A stretch of 64,000 bases of DNA, from assembly GCA_949987565.1 (NCBI GenBank), contig OX465102.1, forward strand, positions 29,767,873 to 29,831,872, written 5' to 3'. This DNA comes from Luidia sarsii. Its lineage: Eukaryota; Echinodermata; Asteroidea; Paxillosida; Luidiidae. How positions within the stretch are numbered: position 1 is the stretch's first letter; every line of letters begins with the position of its first letter. Shown one piece after another: positions 25,101 through 31,100 of this stretch. Below the pieces are notes generated by a model. That model saw only the letters and a list, made by a program, of their open reading frames with translations, made no database searches and was not told where the DNA came from. The position numbers were made by a program, and so were the translations under genes.

Positions 25101-28100
25101 ACATAAATTTCGTCAATCTGGCCTCTTCCACTTCATTTGGTGTTGAGGGGTGTTCACTTGTGAGTTGGTTTATTTCATTTACAGCAGAGGGGTGAACTTT
25201 TTCCTTGATTCTTTCTGTCTGGAAGAGTACATTTTAAATACGACAAAATTGTGAACAAAAACGATAATTAGAGAATGGTTCCAGAAAAAATGTGGAGCTT
25301 GAGTTTGTCTCTTTTTTTGGTCTTATAAACGATTGATTTTTTCCTTGAAATATTTGTGCAGACCCAAAGCAATGTTCTTTGCCCAATTTTGTTGAAATCA
25401 TTGGAATATCATCTTTAAGATAAGAATATGCTTTTGCTTGTTTGTAAGATTTCAGTTCCAGACAAATTTACATTCTGGAAGATGTTACATTACTCTTTAG
25501 ATGGTTGAAGATGTTTCTATTTTTTGAGGTGAAAATAGCCTACAACATTTGGTCAAAAGGCTTTCAGAAAGGTCCTGCTAGGATCGAAACGTCAGGCCCA
25601 CTATTTTTTTGACAGTTTTGAAACGATGAATGCCTAGTGATCTATGGTCCTCGTATGAGTTCATTCGAAAACGTCTTCAAGATTTAAATCAACAAAATTC
25701 TGCCCCATCGCAAAATTTGAGGAATGGGTTGGGGTCTGGTGTGGTGTATTCTGAATGACCCGTGAGCTGTTTTGCGTTGATCGTAGATTGCACGCACTGG
25801 GCGGCAAGGCTGCGCATGGGTAAGATACTGGTCTCTGAATGCCTTCCGGAACGAAGCGAGTAGCATGCGTGTTGTGTGGTGTACCGACAATAACCACTCA
25901 CCAGTATTAACACGATAGCATGGACCGACGGGGGGAACCGGTGCCCTCTATTACCCATATTGATGTCTTAACTGGTAACCAGTCATGGGTTGTGCATCTT
26001 TGACCCTGGAATGAACTCCCTGTTGGGGTTACCTTAATAAATTATGAAGATGTGTAGAGATAGCCATATTAGTTTCATTGATGAACAACATAACGGTACA
26101 TGATGTACCAAGACTTACCAGTTGGGAAGATGTTGGTAATCAGTGATTTGCCAGTAATATTTATGTGCATGACAGAGTACCAGTCCCCTCTTTAAGGTTT
26201 ACCGGTACTTGGCCAGTCAGTTACCGGTAGTTGTTTTACAGGTAACCTTTGAATATTCCATAATGGAATGGATAGTCTGTTGGGAACCATTGATCTTATG
26301 TATCCGGCTGGCTCATTTTCTATATTAGGCCATGTCCGAAACGGGCTTCCAGAGCTACGGCTATGGCTATTGTCTTCGCATCCCTGCGTATTTCCAATGG
26401 AGCGAAGATCAAGCCGTAGCTACAGACAACAGATTCGGACACGGCCTTAGGCTGGCTCATTCACTAGGCATCTGACATTAACAATATGCATATGTCCTAC
26501 AGGGAACCATTGATTGTTCTTTACATTGTATTCCCCTATTGATGTCTTAACTGGTAACCAGGAATGTGCCGTACATAGTAATTGCATGTTTGTTATGTGA
26601 ACCATGGATCTCTAACTTGGACTCACCTATACAATAACCCACTGGTAACCAATGATCTGCCATCAGTATGTGCATTGTGGAGTACCAGTCATCCCTTTAA
26701 GTTTGAATTGGCCAATTGATGCTTTCAAGATGATCTACCATCAGTATATGTACAACAGAGTACCAGCCATCTCTTTTGGCAAATTGATATTTTCACTGGT
26801 ATTCAGTGACCTACTCTACCATCAATATACATGTGTAGGCATGGTGATGTACATGTACATGCACAAACCATCTCTTTAAACTTGTCTTGCCCAAATTGAT
26901 GTTTTCACTGGTATTCAGTGACCTACTCTACCATCAATATACATGTGTAGGCATGGTGATGTACATGTACATGCACAAACCATCTCTTTAAACTTGTCTT
27001 GCCCAATTGATGTTTTCACTGGTATTCAGTGACCTACTCTACCATCAATATACATGTGTAGGCATGGTGATGTACACGTACATGCACAACCATCTCTTTA
27101 AACTTGTCTTGCCCAAATTGATGTTTTCACTGGTATTCAGTGACCTACTCTACCATCAATATACATGTGTAGGCATGGTGATGTACATACACATGCACAA
27201 ACCATCTCTTTAAACTTGACTGGCCCAATTGATATTTTCACTGGTATTCAGTGACCTACTGTACTCTACCATCAATATAGTTATGGGGTGATGTACATAT
27301 TAGTACAAACCATCTCTTTGACTGGCCCAATTGATGTTTTCACTGGTATTCAGTGACCTACATGTACTCTACCATCAATATAGGCATGGTGATGTACATA
27401 CGTACATGTACAAACCATCTCTTTGACTGGCCCAATTTATGTTTTCACTGGTATTCAGTGACCTACTGCTAATAATGTGTATGGCAGAGTACCTGCCATC
27501 TCTCCAAGTTTGAGTTGCCAATTGGCATTTTCACTGGTAACCAGTGATCTACCATCGATGTGTATGGCATGGTGGAGTACCAGGCCGTTGCCTTAAGTTT
27601 AACTTGTCCAATTTATGTTTTCACTGGTATTCAGTGACCTACTGCTAATAATGTGTATGGCAGAGTACCTGCCATCTCTCCAAGTTTGAGTTGCCAATTG
27701 GTATTTTCACTGGTAACCGGTGATCTACCATCAATGTGTGCATGGTGGAGTACCAGGCCGTTGCCTTAAGTGTAACTTGTCCAATTGATGTTTTCACTGG
27801 TGACCCGTGATTTGACCCTGAGAAACACCTTCCCAACCTGGCCCCTTGTTTTTGTTTTTTGTTCATGTGCGATTGTGGCATTCCATTCTCCATGTAGACA
27901 TGAATAATTAACCCATTTGTACACCTAACAGTTCCTACCCATAGATTTTCATATCAGGACTGAATTTGACAGTTTCAGCGTACACTTAAGAAACTTTCCC
28001 CAGCCCACTAAATACCATCTCATGAATATTAAGTTTTGTTGACAACACATTCCTCTGTCATTGAAAATAGAAAAAAATCCATCCACCCAGTATTGTCATT

Positions 28101-31100
28101 TAAAATGAAAAAAAAACCCCCAGAAAATATTGCATATTGTGCATCTTTCTGACAAAATATTTCTTTCACTTTGAAACTTGTCTGATTTGAGTTTTTTTCT
28201 TTATAAGTTTTAATAATCTTTAAACAAGAAGATTTTGCCAAATTGAACTCTTTGCTATTAATTAATGCTGTGGGGCCCAAAAAAGTTCTGCTTCTGATTA
28301 AATGGCATTTCAAAATAGGGTAGGTAGGTTGGGAATTTTGTCGGCAATTTTTTTTGGGCACAATCATATGGAGGCATCTGCATGTGGTCAAGCCTTAAGG
28401 GTAATAATAATAAAAGGATCAAATCACACATTGTATTTTTATCATCATTGTTTCACTATAATTTTTTTTAGGGTCGCAGGCTAGAAACAGGGTCGGTCGG
28501 TCGAACTTTTATTTTTTGTTTGGCTTGGGCATTGGAACCATTTGTCACAGGTCTCCACCATAGGAAGGCATGCAGTCAATGCACTATGACATCCACACAG
28601 GGTCGTATTGAACAGGGATAGGAGTGAGATTTGAAGGTTTGCATGGTGAGAATAGCAGGATAATTAGGTTTGCGGTGACACCGCAAAGGAGTAAGACAAG
28701 GGATAGGAGTATGACAAGGTTGTGCTGACCAGCTGTGTATAGGGTTTGCATGTCAGACCTGCTGAAATCACCTTAGATGTCAGTGTGCATGGACAGTACA
28801 CTCTATGACTGCCACTCAGGGATGGTCCCCTGAGAGTCAAGTGTGCATGATATTGGTGCTGTTAACCCTGTTCCCGACCCCAATCAAGTATCATGTTCTG
28901 TACACCCCACTCACCCCTGCCCTACCCCACCCTAAATCCCACCCAGCCCCACCCCACCAACTCACCTACCGGTAACCCACCTCATCCAGCAAAACCTTAC
29001 CCAGCCCTGTCCCAGTCGGCCAGCGTCACCTTGCCAAATCCAACCCAACCCCCACTCAGTCCCACCCAATCCTGCCCTACTCAACCCAACTCAGCGACAC
29101 AACCCTACCCAAGCCCACCCTGCCAAATCAAACCCTATGGCACCCACCCAAGACTACCCTGCCAAATCCAACCCAACCCCCACTCAGTCCCACCCAATCC
29201 TGCCCTACTCAACCCAACTCAGCGACACAACCCTACCCAAGCCCACCCTGCCAAATCAAACCCTATGGCACCCACCCAAGACTACCCTGCCAAACCAAAC
29301 CCAACCCCACTCAGTCCCACCCAACCCTCCCCTACTCAACCCAACTCAGCGACACAACCCTACCCAAGCCCACCCTGCCAAATCAAACCCTATGGCACCC
29401 ACCCAAGACTACCCTGCCAAACCAAACCCAACCCCACTCAGTCCCACCCAACCCTCCCCTACTCAACCCAACTCAGCGACACAACCCTACCCTGGACCAC
29501 CCTGCCAAATCCAACCCTATGGCACCCACCCAAGACTACCCTGCCAAACCAAACCCAACCCCACTCAGTCCCACCCAACCCTGCCCTACTCAACCCAACT
29601 CAGCGACACAACCCTACCCTGGACCACCCTGCCAAATCCAACCCTATGGCACCCACCCAAGACTACCCTGCCAAACCAAACCCAACCCCACTCAGTCCCA
29701 CCCAACCCTGCCCTACTCAACCCAACTCAGCGACACAACCCTACCCTAGACCACCCTGCCAAATCCAACCCTATGGCACCCACCCATGACTACCCTATGA
29801 CTACCCTGCCAAACCAAACCCAACCCCACTCAGTCCCACCCAACCCTGCCCTACTCAACCCAACTCAGCGACACAACCCTACCCTAGACCACCCTGCCAA
29901 ATCCAACCCTATGGCACCCATCCAAGCCCATCCTGCCAAACCACCAACCCCACCGAGGCCAAGCCTCCAACCTAACTCTTCCCTGACAAGCCCAACCTCA
30001 CCCTGCCTCACCCTTCCCATCCCACCGTAACCCATGATGACGTTTGTTTACCCTTTTGGTTTTGTAGCTTCAACGAGACGTCTCGCTTGCTCAACAAACT
30101 CTTCAAGAGGGCACCCAGCACTTCACGGAGGGTGACCGAGCAGTACGACATGTCTCAGCGTAAGCTGCTCCATAAGCCATTGGAGTTTGTAGTTTTGTGA
30201 TTTCAATTTTTTGTCGTGTGGACTTGCAGTCTCAAATACTTGAGCGTTGAGCTTTTTTTGGGGGGGGGGGTATATTGTAAAGGGATGGATTAAAGAAGAT
30301 GCTTTGTAGGAGAAGAGGAAGATTCTTGTTCACTTAAAGGGATAACACAGCATTGGTTGAGGTCAAAGAATAGCATCCATACATTGTTTGATCCAACATA
30401 TGCATGAAATAGCACACTCAGTGAAAATTTCAGCTCAATCCGCCAACCGAATCTCGAGAAAATAGTGAAAACCGCTGTATTTTTTTCTTGCAGAAATGCA
30501 GCATTCAATGCCGTACTGTCCCGAAAAAATAATTTAGATCTCGGGGTGGGACGTAAACTATTTCTTTAACTCATTTCTCCAGAAATACCGCATTTTAGGC
30601 AGAAATATATCAGTGAGAAGTTTCTACTATAACCATCTTCAAACTGTATAAGGTTCATGTAAATCTGTGAACATGTCTGTTTTTCGATCTTACCAATGTT
30701 GTGTAGGGGCTTTAAGTTGCTTAACGTCACTGATAAGTGCGAGATTTTGCCATTCTTTGGGCACGTAAATGTTGGTATTCAGCATCGTCACGGCTCTCTA
30801 CCCAGAAATTTAGAAGCAGTTTCACACTGATATTTCAGATCACTCATAGTGGTAGTAGACAGTCTAAATGGTCTGATCTCTCACCTTACTCTCATTCTTG
30901 TCCACAGATGGTTATGCGTTTTCTCAGGAGGAGCATGGAGCCATTGCACAGGTGAGATGAGTGTTTATTATCTTCTTCTTTTTCTTAAAATTTAGTGGGC
31001 CTGACGTTTCGATCCTAGCAGGACCTTTCTCAAAGGCAGAGTGACAAGGACAAAATAGATACATGTACACAAAGGAAGGGGGAAGAGAGTGAATAGGACA

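Noticed and set aside
28893..30030. Two ~297-codon proline-rich frames
   Set aside because: Products of a G-poor tandem array whose unit is not a multiple of three; no splice or start context.
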